DNA from: Xanthobacter autotrophicus
Lineage (GTDB): Bacteria > Pseudomonadota > Alphaproteobacteria > Rhizobiales > Xanthobacteraceae
Direction: 5' to 3'
Assembly: GCF_030015065.1 (NCBI RefSeq)
Contig: NZ_JAIVFN010000035.1
Location: 1-36,766 of the forward strand
Length of the DNA stretch: 36,766 nucleotides
The notes beneath the pieces are model-generated. The model ran no database searches and was not told the DNA's origin. It saw only the letters and a list, made by a program, of their open reading frames with translations. The position numbers and the translations under genes are program-made. Shown here piece after piece: positions 8,316 through 15,320 of the stretch. Numbering within the stretch: the stretch's first letter is position 1; every line of letters begins with the position of its first letter.

Positions 8316-8719
8316 GGCGCCACCTCGGCGAGGCAATCCACCGTGACGATGCCGTGGGCCGTCTCGCCGTCCGGATCCCGGAGGAAGCGGGCGTCACGCA
8401 CCACCGTCGAGATGGCCCGATGCCCGCTTTCCAACTGGATCGGCAGGTGCTCCACCGCCGCCGTCACGGCGCCGGCGATGGCCCGGGCCGCCGGCATGCT
8501 CTTCGTCCACACGTGCAGCGTCGCATAAATGCGGCGGTGGTCCCCCTTGAGCGCGAGCGGCTCCCGCACCACCTGCCCCTCGCCCACGACGATGGAAGGG
8601 AAGCGCTGCGGGACGCTCCAGCCGTCCACCATGGCGCTGCTCGGCACCAGCGCTGTCACGTCGGGCGTGGCGGCGAGGCGCGCGAGCAGCGATTTCTGCA
8701 GGGCGAGGTCCGGGCTCAT
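8312..8719 (-). CDS. DUF3168 protein, probable tail terminator
   Basis: A 135-residue protein matching the DUF3168 pattern: LQKSLLARLAATPDVTALV at the N-terminus, PSIVVGEG, then HATLHVW-like strands (YATLHVWTKS), and VRDARFLRDPDGETAHGIVTVD at the end. Family members lie among neck and tail genes and are thought to cap the tail tube where it meets the head. ATG 8719 overlaps the tail-tube stop by one base; GTG at 8722 is an alternative. The position after the tail-tube gene is the reverse of the common order. Confidence 0.88.
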   Translation of the reverse strand: MSPDLALQKSLLARLAATPDVTALVPSSAMVDGWSVPQRFPSIVVGEGQVVREPLALKGDHRRIYATLHVWTKSMPAARAIAGAVTAAVEHLPIQLESGHRAISTVVRDARFLRDPDGETAHGIVTVDCLAEVAP

Positions 8720-9210
8720 CACGTCGCCGAGGCGTGGACCACGACCACGTTGGAGTTGATCTCCAGCGTCGAGGAGAGCTTGAGAATGTTGTTCGCGCCG
8801 TCCAGCGCCTCGGAAGCGCTCATCACCAGGGCGGTGAAGTAGCGCAGCGAGTTCTTGGGCGAGGCGCCGGTGGCGGGCTTGTCGTTGAACTCGATCTTGA
8901 AGGCGTAGGAACCCTTCGCCGCCGCCGCTGCCCGCAGCGCGAGCTGTCCCGCATCGGCATAGTCGGAGCCCATGACGACCGCCATGGACCCCGCGTTCGC
9001 GACACCCTTCCGCTTTTGGGTGCGGGCGATGCCGATGACGTCGAAGGTGGAGACCTCGGCGTTGTCACCGAGCGCGCCGATGCTTTCGACGGGCGTGATT
9101 TCCGTCCAGGTCTGCGAGGTGAAGTCCGCCGCGACAAGGTCGGCCCCGTTGGCCGGCTCCTTCGCAGCACCGATATAGATCTTCGATCCACTGACTCCAT
9201 AGATAGACAT
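8719..9210 (-). CDS. Major tail tube protein
   Basis: A 163-residue protein of the phage tail-tube class. The N-terminus MSIYGVSGSKIYIGA is followed by EITPVESIGALGDNAEVSTFD and a region rich in small residues (GQLALRAAAAAKGS). A YFTALVMSASE strand and a final STLEINSNVVVV strand fit the beta-sandwich of tube subunits. ATG 9210 is chosen for its Shine-Dalgarno GAGGAAGAG; the frame could start 14 codons earlier without one. It should polymerise around the tape-measure protein. It lies immediately downstream of the chaperone frames, whereas in most siphophages it precedes them. Confidence 0.85.
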   Translation of the reverse strand: MSIYGVSGSKIYIGAAKEPANGADLVAADFTSQTWTEITPVESIGALGDNAEVSTFDVIGIARTQKRKGVANAGSMAVVMGSDYADAGQLALRAAAAAKGSYAFKIEFNDKPATGASPKNSLRYFTALVMSASEALDGANNILKLSSTLEINSNVVVVHASAT

Positions 9211-9220
9211 CTGCTCTTCC

Positions 9221-9457
9221 TCAGGTTCGATTAGCTTGAGCGACGGTTCCAAACACTGCGTCGAAGGCCATGGGTGTCAGGTCTGCGACGGGCTTCTCTT
9301 TTTCCGCCCCGCCGAAGATCGCCTTCAGCATGTCGATGCGGCCTTCCATGGCGGCCTCGATCTGGGGGATGGGGGTGGCCAGAGCCACCGCCGGGGGCCA
9401 GCCGAGCCAGCCGGTGGCGTACCGGAAGAGCGACGCGAAGAACTCCGCGTGGCTCAC
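9221..9457 (-). CDS. Tail assembly chaperone, second frame (probably expressed by -1 frameshift)
   Basis: A 78-residue frame opening at GTG 9457, which overlaps the stop of the preceding frame as GTGA. It resembles the small tail-assembly-chaperone partners next to GTA_gp10-like genes (FRYATGWLGWPPAVALATP, then DMLKAIFGGAEKEKPV). No Shine-Dalgarno sequence is seen before the GTG. Instead, a slippery heptamer at 9469 to 9463 lies in the right phase to shift ribosomes from the upstream frame into this one. The fused product would be about 190 residues. In lambda, G/GT fusion proteins bridge the tape measure and tube subunits during assembly. Separate translation by coupling remains possible. 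Confidence 0.75.
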   Translation of the reverse strand: MSHAEFFASLFRYATGWLGWPPAVALATPIPQIEAAMEGRIDMLKAIFGGAEKEKPVADLTPMAFDAVFGTVAQANRT

Positions 9458-9792
9458 CCGGCGAAAGGGGTGCCGGGCTTCTCCACCTCGCCTTCGTCCT
9501 TGGGTGGCCGCCCGCCGTTGGCGAGGATGAAGACGAAGCGCGCCAGGCGCGGCATGAGGTCGAGAACGCCGGCCTCGAACACCTGCTGCGCCGTCGCGTC
9601 CTGTTCGCTCTCGCGCCGGCCGAGGCCAAAGCGGACCACGTCCACGGCAGCGATGAGGTCGAGAGCTTCGATCTTGGCGAGCAACGCGCCGAAGCTCTCA
9701 TGCCGCTGGCACAGCGCCATCGCGGCGCCGAGGCTGGGCACCAGCGTGGCAGGCTGGCCGCCGATGGTGATTTCAACGTGTCCCTCGAGCAT
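9454..9792 (-). CDS. Tail assembly chaperone, first frame (GTA_gp10-like)
   Basis: A 112-residue protein of the gene-transfer-agent gp10 family. It opens with MLEGHVEITIGGQPATLVPSLGAA, typical of that family, followed by a helical region (LLAKIEALDLIAAVDVVRFGLG) and a C-terminal FIFILANGG-like segment (FVFILANGGRPP). GAGGTAAG precedes the ATG. Such proteins sit between tail tube and tape measure and assist tail assembly. The last codons contain the frameshift heptamer described separately, so this frame should yield a short form and, by slippage, a long form. It follows the gp10-like gene by only 3 bp. Confidence 0.85.
   Translation of the reverse strand: MLEGHVEITIGGQPATLVPSLGAAMALCQRHESFGALLAKIEALDLIAAVDVVRFGLGRRESEQDATAQQVFEAGVLDLMPRLARFVFILANGGRPPKDEGEVEKPGTPFAG
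9463..9469 (-). other. Canonical -1 ribosomal frameshift site
   Basis: Read on the minus strand, the upstream chaperone frame contains C CCT TTC, which fits X XXY YYZ exactly, two codons before its TGA stop (9456 to 9454). Slippage to CCC TTT continues as CGC CGG GTG, straight into the downstream chaperone frame. This is the expected site for the frameshift conserved in the tail genes of long-tailed phages. A downstream stimulatory structure was not computed. Confidence 0.7.
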
Positions 9793-9795
9793 GTC

Positions 9796-10251
9796 TTACC
9801 TCGCGCTCTTCACGGCCTTGCCCACCGCCCGCTTGATGCGGTTGGCGAGCTTCTTCCTGTTCAGGCGGAAGGCGGGCCAGAAGAACGGCTGCGCCTCGGT
9901 TCCGGGATGGTGGGTGCCGGCGAACTCGCCACGGTTCTCGTGGGGGGCGGTGCCGTATTCCACGAGGTGGGCGTAGCGGACGGCGGTGTTGCCGACCGTC
10001 ACCACCACCTGATTTTCCGGCACCACCTTCCCACCGCCGGGCTGCGAATAGGGCGGAGTCTGGTTGCCGGCCGTGGTCACCGCGATGCTCTTGATCAGGT
10101 CGCCGCTGTCGCGCGCCCGCTCGGCGAGGTGCGCCACGTCCTTCGCCAGGTCGTCGCCGGCCTTCTTCAAGGCGGGCTGCACCGCCTCCCGTGCGGCCTT
10201 CGGAATGGCCTTCAGGCGCCGGTTGAGGCTGGCGAGGCCGTTGTCCGCCAT
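9796..10251 (-). CDS. HK97 gp10-like neck/tail-completion protein
   Basis: A 151-residue protein of the HK97-gp10_like family. The N-terminal helix contains LASLNRRLKAIPKAAREAV. The diagnostic middle reads SGDLIKSIAV, then VRYAHLVEYGT and HHPGTEAQPFFWPAF. This family acts at the head-tail junction. ATG 10251 overlaps the connector stop (TAATG), an obvious coupling, and excludes the in-frame start at 10266. The C-terminus is strongly basic (RIKRAVGKAVKSAR). The family call is firm. Confidence 0.9.
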   Translation of the reverse strand: MADNGLASLNRRLKAIPKAAREAVQPALKKAGDDLAKDVAHLAERARDSGDLIKSIAVTTAGNQTPPYSQPGGGKVVPENQVVVTVGNTAVRYAHLVEYGTAPHENRGEFAGTHHPGTEAQPFFWPAFRLNRKKLANRIKRAVGKAVKSAR

Positions 10252-10556
10252 TATCCGAACGCCCATTTCCGGTGCGGGCCGATCAGGTCGAAGAAGCCCA
10301 TGGGCGTCTCGGCGCCCGAACTGCCGAAGGTGGTGGCCTCCCGATTCTCGTAAAGGTGGCCGGCATAGAGCTTCAGGGCGTGCACCAGGCCGACGGGCAT
10401 GGCGCCCTCAATGTCGTCCAGTGGGCCGCACCAGCTCTCGACGTAGCCGCGCGCGGTCTCCAGCATGCCGGTAAGCACCGCATCGTCATCGTCGGTGGTG
10501 ACGTTGAGGTGCGCCTTCAGCTCGGCGAGCGAGACGATGGAAAGGGTGTCGGTCAC
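10251..10556 (-). CDS. Head-tail connector protein, gp6 family
   Basis: A 101-residue protein of the HK97 gp6/Phage_gp6 family: SLAELKAHLNVTTDDDDAVLTGMLETA at the N-terminus, then a helix with ALKLYAGHLYENRE. Gp6-type proteins form a ring beneath the portal and bind the head-closure protein. It starts with GTG 10556, overlapping the HNH stop as GTGA. The characteristic hydrophobic helices and acidic TDDDD loop are all present. Confidence 0.88.
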   Translation of the reverse strand: MTDTLSIVSLAELKAHLNVTTDDDDAVLTGMLETARGYVESWCGPLDDIEGAMPVGLVHALKLYAGHLYENREATTFGSSGAETPMGFFDLIGPHRKWAFG

Positions 10557-10888
10557 GGCGCAGCCTTCCGCTCGTGGCTCTGCTTCCAGCGGTCATGGCA
10601 GGTGCGGCAGAGCGCCTGCCAGTTGGAGCGGTCCCAGAAGAGCTTCTTGTCGCCGCGATGGCGCACCTTGTGATCGACCACCGTCGCCGCGGCGCCGCAC
10701 CGGACGCAGCGGGGACGGGTCTTCAGATAGGCGGCGCGCTCCAGGTCCCATTTCGAGGTGTAGCCGCGCTCCCGGGCGGAGGGCCGGCGGGCATCGGCCT
10801 CCGCCTTCCGCTTGCGCTCGCAAGGGCAGCGCTCGCCGGAAGCGATCTTCAGGCCGCATCCGCAGATGCGAGGCGCGCGGATGGGCAT
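10553..10888 (-). CDS. HNH endonuclease
   Basis: A 111-residue nuclease. A first Cys-rich part (CGCGLKIASGERCPC) is followed by a basic helix. The HNH core reads CVRCGAAATVVDHKVRH, then NWQALCRTCHDRWK. The DH pair, the Asn and the final His match the HNH motif, and two CXXC pairs would hold a structural zinc. HNH proteins near HK97-type terminases stimulate cos cleavage and packaging. Here the gene sits between the capsid and connector genes, far from terS/terL. ATG 10888 is chosen with AAGGAG upstream; the long upstream extension has no phage-like sequence. Confidence 0.92.
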   Translation of the reverse strand: MPIRAPRICGCGLKIASGERCPCERKRKAEADARRPSARERGYTSKWDLERAAYLKTRPRCVRCGAAATVVDHKVRHRGDKKLFWDRSNWQALCRTCHDRWKQSHERKAAP

Positions 10889-10892
10889 GGTG

Positions 10893-11123
10893 TCATTTCT
10901 CCTTGCGCGTGCGCCGGCTGGGCTTCGCCGCCGGCTCCGGCCCTGCGGCACCGGAAAAGGTGGGGGCATGGTCCGGCTCGCAGACGAACCCCGCAGCCTT
11001 GAGCCCGGCAAACAGGTGGGCCGGCACCTCGTCGCTCGTGCCCTTCACCAGCTTTCGCAGCTGGATCCCGTCGTCCGACAGCGGTACGCTGCAGAGCACG
11101 TGCACTTCCTTCATCTCGGTCAT
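10893..11123 (-). CDS. Small phage protein of unknown function
   Basis: A 76-residue protein in the capsid-connector interval. It starts MTEMKEVHVLCSVPLSD and has a helical PAHLFAGLKAAGFVCEP segment. The tail is disordered and basic, ending in KPSRRTRKEK. Its stop lies 4 bp before the HNH start, so translation is coupled. The size and basic tail would suit a head-associated accessory protein, but I recognise no family. Confidence 0.7.
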   Translation of the reverse strand: MTEMKEVHVLCSVPLSDDGIQLRKLVKGTSDEVPAHLFAGLKAAGFVCEPDHAPTFSGAAGPEPAAKPSRRTRKEK

Positions 11124-11148
11124 GACGTGCTCCGCAGGGTGTGAGGCT

Positions 11149-11535
11149 TCAGGCGACGGGGAGCACCACGGCATCGCCCTTCGCAAGGACGGCGCTGGCC
11201 GCGATCGAGGTACCGGCGTTCTTGGTGATGACGGCGCGCACGTAGCGCTTGAAGCCGGCGTAGCCGACGCTCACCAGCGAATCCGCCGCGAGGCTCGTGG
11301 GGAAAGAGCCGTGCAGGTTCGCGGCCGCCACGTCGGTGAAGTCGCCCGACGTGGTGGTGTCGCTCTCCTGGAGCTTCGCGGTGAAGTCGCCGGCGCCGGT
11401 GATCGCCCCGGTGCTCACCACCAGCACGGCACTGTTGAAGCCCAAGAGGTCCAGGGCGTCGCCGATGGTGGTGGCCGCCAGCACGGCAGGCGTGATGGAC
11501 TTCACCACACCCAGGTTGTTCTTCAGGTCACGCAT
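11149..11535 (-). CDS. Probable virion structural protein next to major capsid
   Basis: A 128-residue protein 13 bp after the capsid gene, with an excellent Shine-Dalgarno sequence (GAGGAGG). It is rich in Ser, Thr, Ala and Gly and predicted beta-rich, with alternating segments such as AVLVVSTGAITGAG and RYVRAVITKNAG. This resembles capsid-decoration or head-fibre proteins that often follow the capsid gene. No catalytic motif is seen. The structural role is inferred from position and composition. Confidence 0.75.
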   Translation of the reverse strand: MRDLKNNLGVVKSITPAVLAATTIGDALDLLGFNSAVLVVSTGAITGAGDFTAKLQESDTTTSGDFTDVAAANLHGSFPTSLAADSLVSVGYAGFKRYVRAVITKNAGTSIAASAVLAKGDAVVLPVA

Positions 11536-11548
11536 CTGTTGTTCCTCC

Positions 11549-12730
11549 TCAGGTTCCCACGAGCTGCTTCGCCAGCGCCTGGGGCTGGATCACCGCGCCG
11601 CCGACGCGGCGGGTGGCGTGGATCAGGGTGATGCCGTCGGTCGCGCGGGAATACGGGTTGACGAGGATCGTCATGTCCACGCGGTCGATGATCCGGTAGC
11701 CGCTGTTGAAATCGCCGAAGACGATCGGAATGGCGCCGGCGCCGATGTCAGGCATGTCCACGGCTTCGAGCACCGGCCGCCCCAGGATGCTTTCGGGCTG
11801 GCCTGCGGCGAGAGGCTGCTGCCAGAGAAACTGCCCCTGCGCGTCCTTCAGCCGGCGGATCGACGCCAGCGACTTGCCGTTCATCATCCAGGTGCCCCGC
11901 ATACGGTAGGCCGCCGGCAGGGAGTACATGAGGTCGATCAGGCCATCGGGGGTGATGGCAACGGCGTGGCCCGTCGCAACCGATCCGATACGAGTGTCCC
12001 GCAAGAGGCCGGCCGGCTGCAGCACGCCGTCGCCGGTGAGGAAGGCCGCGCCCTCCTTCTTGCCGAAGTCCTCGGCGAGGGCGAGCCGCATCTCGGCTTC
12101 CGCGCCGCCGCCGCTGTCGGCCAGGAGCTGATTGGAAATCGGCACAAAGGTGTTGATCTCGCGAACCGGGATTTCCACCTGTCCGAAGCCCGGCTCGGAC
12201 GCCTCCGAGGTCTGGGTTTCGCCCTTCCACTTGGCGTTGGTCACCCCGGTGCGCGCCGGATACATCACGCTCGGAGCGCCGGTGGTGCGGATGCTGGCCA
12301 CCGTTCGGATCGGCGAGAACTCCACGAGGTTGCGGATGAACTCGGTGCTCATCTCGGCAGGCGCGAGATAGCCGCCCTGCGGATCGCTGGACACCGTGAG
12401 CGTCTTCAGCTCGTCGGCCGGGGTGCGGTCGCCATGGCGCAGATAGGTGCCGAAGGCCTTGCGCTCCAAGCTCAGCTCATCGACCTTCTTCTCGCTGGTG
12501 GCCGGGCGGTTGAGCTTTGCCTCGATCTTGTCCAGGCGCTCCACCAGCTTGTCGGCGCCCTTCGTCTCGGGCTCCGGCTTGGCGCCGGCCTGCGCCGCCT
12601 CCACCTTCTCCAGGCGGCCGATCACCTCGCCTTTGAAGTCGTCGAGGGCGGCGGTGACCACGGTCACCGGATCGTCGCCCTCGCCCTTGTATTCGATGGC
12701 GCCGTCGGGCGCCGCGGTGTGGTTGAGCAT
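11549..12730 (-). CDS. Major capsid protein, HK97 fold
   Basis: A 393-residue capsid subunit. Residues 15 to 110 form a charged coiled-coil scaffold or delta domain, with DDFKGEVIGRLEKVEAAQ and KLVERLDKIEAKLNRP, expected to be cut off by the prohead protease. The mature part begins near FGTYLRHGD and has typical HK97 segments: GGYLAPAEMSTEFIRNLVEF, SPIRTVASIR, WMMNGKSLASIRRLKD and ILGRPVLEAVDMPD. ATG 12730 follows AAGAGGTGAAC. It lies 2 bp after the protease gene. The expected fold and neighbours make this certain. Confidence 0.96.
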   Translation of the reverse strand: MLNHTAAPDGAIEYKGEGDDPVTVVTAALDDFKGEVIGRLEKVEAAQAGAKPEPETKGADKLVERLDKIEAKLNRPATSEKKVDELSLERKAFGTYLRHGDRTPADELKTLTVSSDPQGGYLAPAEMSTEFIRNLVEFSPIRTVASIRTTGAPSVMYPARTGVTNAKWKGETQTSEASEPGFGQVEIPVREINTFVPISNQLLADSGGGAEAEMRLALAEDFGKKEGAAFLTGDGVLQPAGLLRDTRIGSVATGHAVAITPDGLIDLMYSLPAAYRMRGTWMMNGKSLASIRRLKDAQGQFLWQQPLAAGQPESILGRPVLEAVDMPDIGAGAIPIVFGDFNSGYRIIDRVDMTILVNPYSRATDGITLIHATRRVGGAVIQPQALAKQLVGT

Positions 12731-12732
12731 GT

Positions 12733-13236
12733 TCACCTCTTGCTGAACGCCGATGCGGCGCGGTGGAGAGCCCCGGCGATGGCGAGCGCCGCCGTGGCAG
12801 TTTTTGCGCTGGTCACCCGGGCGCCGGGATGCATGGGAATGGAGACCAGCGAGCACTCGAGCAGATCGAGGGCCTTGATGGTCCGGCCGCCGCCTTTGCG
12901 GGGCGCGGCCTTCCGGGTGACGAAGCCGATCGAGAGGCCGCCCACGGCACCGGAGCGCACCAAGGCGCGGACCTCGCGGGCGCGGGCCACCTCATCCACC
13001 AGGAGCTTGCCCTTCAGCCGGAGGCCATCCGAACCTTCGGTGGCTGCGGTCCACACGCCCACCGGGTCATTCGGATCGTGGCCGAAGAGGAGAGGCAGGG
13101 GCGTGCGGACGCTGGCAAATGCGCCCTTCTCGATCATGTCGCCGACGCGATCAGGGGTTCCGAAGGGCCAGGCTAAGCCTTCGATGGCGCCGGCCTCGTC
13201 CACGAGGATCTTGGTTTCGAGGAAGAGCCGTTCCAT
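12733..13236 (-). CDS. HK97-family prohead protease
   Basis: A 167-residue maturation protease (family U35/S78 fold). The start is EGLAWPFGTPDRVGDMIEKGAF. The catalytic His is H53 in LLFGHD and the Ser is S102 in GGLSIGF. The later LDLLECSLVSIPMHP segment carries the acidic residue of the family. It removes the capsid delta domain before DNA packaging. ATG 13236 overlaps the portal stop (TGATG). The length is usual for the family and the active-site residues are intact. Confidence 0.94.
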   Translation of the reverse strand: MERLFLETKILVDEAGAIEGLAWPFGTPDRVGDMIEKGAFASVRTPLPLLFGHDPNDPVGVWTAATEGSDGLRLKGKLLVDEVARAREVRALVRSGAVGGLSIGFVTRKAAPRKGGGRTIKALDLLECSLVSIPMHPGARVTSAKTATAALAIAGALHRAASAFSKR

Positions 13237-14429
13237 CAAACGCCCCCGTCCTGCGGCGCGGCAGCACCCGGCTGGCTGTTGCCGGTGTTTGGATTGGCGA
13301 AGGTGGCGCCGCCCTCGTAGCTGGGCAGTCCTTCCCATTCGCGCACCTCGTTCGGGTTCACGACGCGGGACGCGATGAGGCTGGAATAGGCGGTGGCGCG
13401 GGCGCCGAGGTCGGCCCGGGTGAGGTCGTCGCGCTCGAAGTGCACCCGGTGCGTGGGGTATTCCTCGGCGCTGAACAGGGCGAGGCGGAGCGCTCCTTCG
13501 AGGGCGCGAAGCCAGGGTTCCAGCGTGTAGGTGAGGAACTCGCGGCCCATCTGTTCGCTGTTCGACCAGGTGGCGCGCTCCAGGTCGTAGAGCATCTGCG
13601 GCGGCACGCGGAAGGCGCGGGCGATCTGAAGTACTTGGAAGCGTGTCAACTCCAAGAATTGCGCATCCACGCTGGTCATGGTCAGAGACGCATACTCGGT
13701 CTCGCCCTCGATGATGGCAGTTTTACCGGAGTTGGTGCCGCCGTGGGCGAGATGCCAAGCCTCGCGGATCTTTCGTACCGCGTCCGGCGAGGTCTTTCCC
13801 TTGACGGTGAGCACGCCGCTTGGTCGCGCGCCGTTGCCAAAGAGCCGGGCCGCGTGAGCGTCGAGGGTCAGCGCCAAGCCGACGCTCTCGCGCGCCAGCG
13901 ATACGGGCGAGCGTCCGAAGGGGCTGCGCAGGTGGATGATGTCCGCCGCCGGGACCTCCCGCCCGTTGAGGAAGTAGCGATAGTTGCCGCTGCCATCCTC
14001 GTGGCGCTGGGCACTCAGGTGCGCCGCGTCGTAGCTGATGATCTCCACCGGCCGGCCTTCAACGCGGTTGACCCATGCCAGGCCGCCGCTGTCGTAGATC
14101 AGCGCCGACGCTGTGATGTCCCGGACGAACTCGAAGCCCGGCGTCCAGTCGTTCGTGCGGTTCTGCAGGAGGCCGGCCACCGGATGGTCGGACGCCTCCA
14201 CCTCGGTCCCGCCATCGCGGCGCATCACCTTCACGTCGAGGGTGGCCACCGCTTCGCTGATCGCCTGCACCGCGCATTTGACCGCTGGCACCTGAAGCGC
14301 GGTGCCAGGCCCGACGTTCACACCCGAGGCGGTGGGCGAGGAAACGCCGAAAAGCGCCAGCAAGTCGCCATCCGGCGAGGCGAGCGACTTTTTCGTGTAG
14401 CCGAGGAATGAGGCGAGGCGGTCGAGCAT
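13236..14429 (-). CDS. Phage portal protein, HK97 family
   Basis: A 397-residue portal subunit, first gene of the structural operon. Typical segments are PAVKCAVQAISEAVATLDVKV, VAGLLQNRTNDW, the HLRSPFG loop, LARLFGNGARPSGVL-like (HAARLFGNGARPSGVL), and the C-terminal RVPPQMLYDLERATWSNSEQ and NEVREWEGLPSYEGG. Twelve copies form the vertex ring through which DNA enters. The frame runs open to 14870, but the upstream part has no portal-like sequence and AGGGAGGAT stands before ATG 14429, so I start there. The family usually has about 380 to 420 residues, so it is complete. Confidence 0.95.
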   Translation of the reverse strand: MLDRLASFLGYTKKSLASPDGDLLALFGVSSPTASGVNVGPGTALQVPAVKCAVQAISEAVATLDVKVMRRDGGTEVEASDHPVAGLLQNRTNDWTPGFEFVRDITASALIYDSGGLAWVNRVEGRPVEIISYDAAHLSAQRHEDGSGNYRYFLNGREVPAADIIHLRSPFGRSPVSLARESVGLALTLDAHAARLFGNGARPSGVLTVKGKTSPDAVRKIREAWHLAHGGTNSGKTAIIEGETEYASLTMTSVDAQFLELTRFQVLQIARAFRVPPQMLYDLERATWSNSEQMGREFLTYTLEPWLRALEGALRLALFSAEEYPTHRVHFERDDLTRADLGARATAYSSLIASRVVNPNEVREWEGLPSYEGGATFANPNTGNSQPGAAAPQDGGV

Positions 14430-14473
14430 GCCGAGAGGGAATCCTCCCTCACTGCGACATGGAATCCCGCTTC

Positions 14474-14502
14474 GCGAACTTTGATGATTCGTTGCGAACT
14501 TT
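14474..14502 (-). promoter_or_regulatory. Direct-repeat pair upstream of the structural operon
   Basis: GCGAACTTT occurs at 14474 to 14482 and again at 14494 to 14502, a spacing of exactly 20 bp (about two helical turns), some 45 to 75 bp before the portal ATG. This is where an activator or repressor of the long leftward operon would bind. No clear -35/-10 pair was found, so the promoter itself is not located. Confidence 0.4.
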
Positions 14503-14842
14503 TTGGTGAGGGCCAAAAACCCCAATTCGGCTCGATATCGCGCGATGGACCCCCGCCGGTCCGGAGCCAACGCCCCGAAGTCGAAAACCACCCCCCGGGT
14601 GGCCCCTCCGGTCGCGTGGCGTGGCCGCTGGCGGCCGTTCAGCGTCCCGGCAGCGCTTGGCCCGCCCAATGACCCCCTACGGCCTCGCCTCAGTCTTTCC
14701 TTCCGCCGCGAGCGAGCTTCAAGCGAGCGCTCGTCCCGCTGCGTCGTCGGAGGTCGCCGCGGACAGGAACAGGACATTGGGGGTCGCGCGGGGCTGGGAA
14801 CGAGCGAGCGGAATTGAGCACTGAGACAGCTGCAGGATGGCA
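14503..14842. other. Non-coding stretch with no supported gene
   Basis: About 340 bp between the operator-like repeats and the inverted repeats. Open frames exist on both strands because of high GC, but none has a ribosome binding site or a recognisable product. They are rich in Arg, Pro and Ser, as expected for chance frames. I see nothing else definite. Confidence 0.5.
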
Positions 14843-14922
14843 GGGGACGCCTTGAGGGCGCCCTTCTCAAGCTTCACCCAGAATCGACAGCCTGATGGGG
14901 GACGCTTGAGGCGCCCCCTCAA
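14843..14922. repeat. Two related inverted repeats
   Basis: Two similar blocks about 54 bp apart each begin GGGGACGC and contain TTGAG...CTCAA arms around a GC-rich centre. The first has TTGAG at 14852 and CTCAA at 14866 around GGGCGCCC. The second has TTGAGG at 14906 and CCTCAA at 14917. They are directly repeated, each forms a hairpin, and they adjoin an AT-rich tract (about 14923 to 14961). A further hairpin with an 8-bp stem (GCGCCTGC/GCAGGCGC) lies at 14994 to 15014. They could be regulator-binding sites or parts of a replication or packaging site. Confidence 0.6.
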
Positions 14923-15040
14923 CAGGATCTTATATCCCTATCTAAGGTTAAATCTATCTACGCGCGCGCCACGCGTACGCGCGGGGGAGGCTCGCGCCTG
15001 CTGGTTGCAGGCGCATCATGATGCACTACCGCACAATGCC

Positions 15041-15145
15041 AATGTCCCGCATTCCGGCCCCGATGTCCCGGAACTGGCCTTCGATGTCACAGAAACGGGC
15101 GCTCGTGTCCCGTTTCAGGCTTGTCGTGTCCCGGATTGGGGACGT
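15041..15145. repeat. Five direct repeats with exact 21-bp period (iteron-like)
   Basis: TGTCCCG begins at 15043, 15064, 15106 and 15127, and a variant (TGTCACA) at 15085, so five units follow each other at exactly 21 bp, two turns of B-DNA. Each unit also has a GG-rich spot near its position 15 to 17. A degenerate sixth unit may precede them at 15020. Such phased arrays are typical of replication iterons and multi-site regulators. Short frames across them give seven-residue repeats on both strands, but no ribosome binding site supports translation. From 15146 to the tRNA I see no gene. Confidence 0.75.
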
Positions 15146-15320
15146 GGCGTCGTGCGCTCCTGAGGTGCGACCGAACGCCTCTCCAGATGGGCTGCCCGAG
15201 CGGCCCGACAAGGAGGAATCCAACCGTCGGCACGTGCCTGCATTCGCTGATGTTTGGGGATGTTTTCTTGACGGATAGTAGACGGATTGGCCTACTTTTC
15301 GTCTAAGCCCTTGATTTTTC

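Noticed and set aside
11297-13378. A 693-codon plus-strand frame opposite capsid and protease genes
   Set aside because: Shadow frame; the opposite strand encodes unmistakable capsid and prohead protease.
14430-14870. N-terminal extension of the portal frame to 14870
   Set aside because: The extra 147 codons have no portal-like sequence, and a ribosome binding site precedes the ATG at 14429.
15041-15145. Possible small CRISPR array
   Set aside because: The unit is 21 bp with a conserved part of only 7 to 9 bp and no spacer-sized gaps; no cas gene is present.
15026-15223. A 65-codon minus-strand frame with seven-residue repeats (RDI/RDT type)
   Set aside because: The repeat follows from the 21-bp DNA period and appears in frames of both strands; the start is TTG without a ribosome binding site. 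I treat the array as a DNA element, though translation is not excluded.
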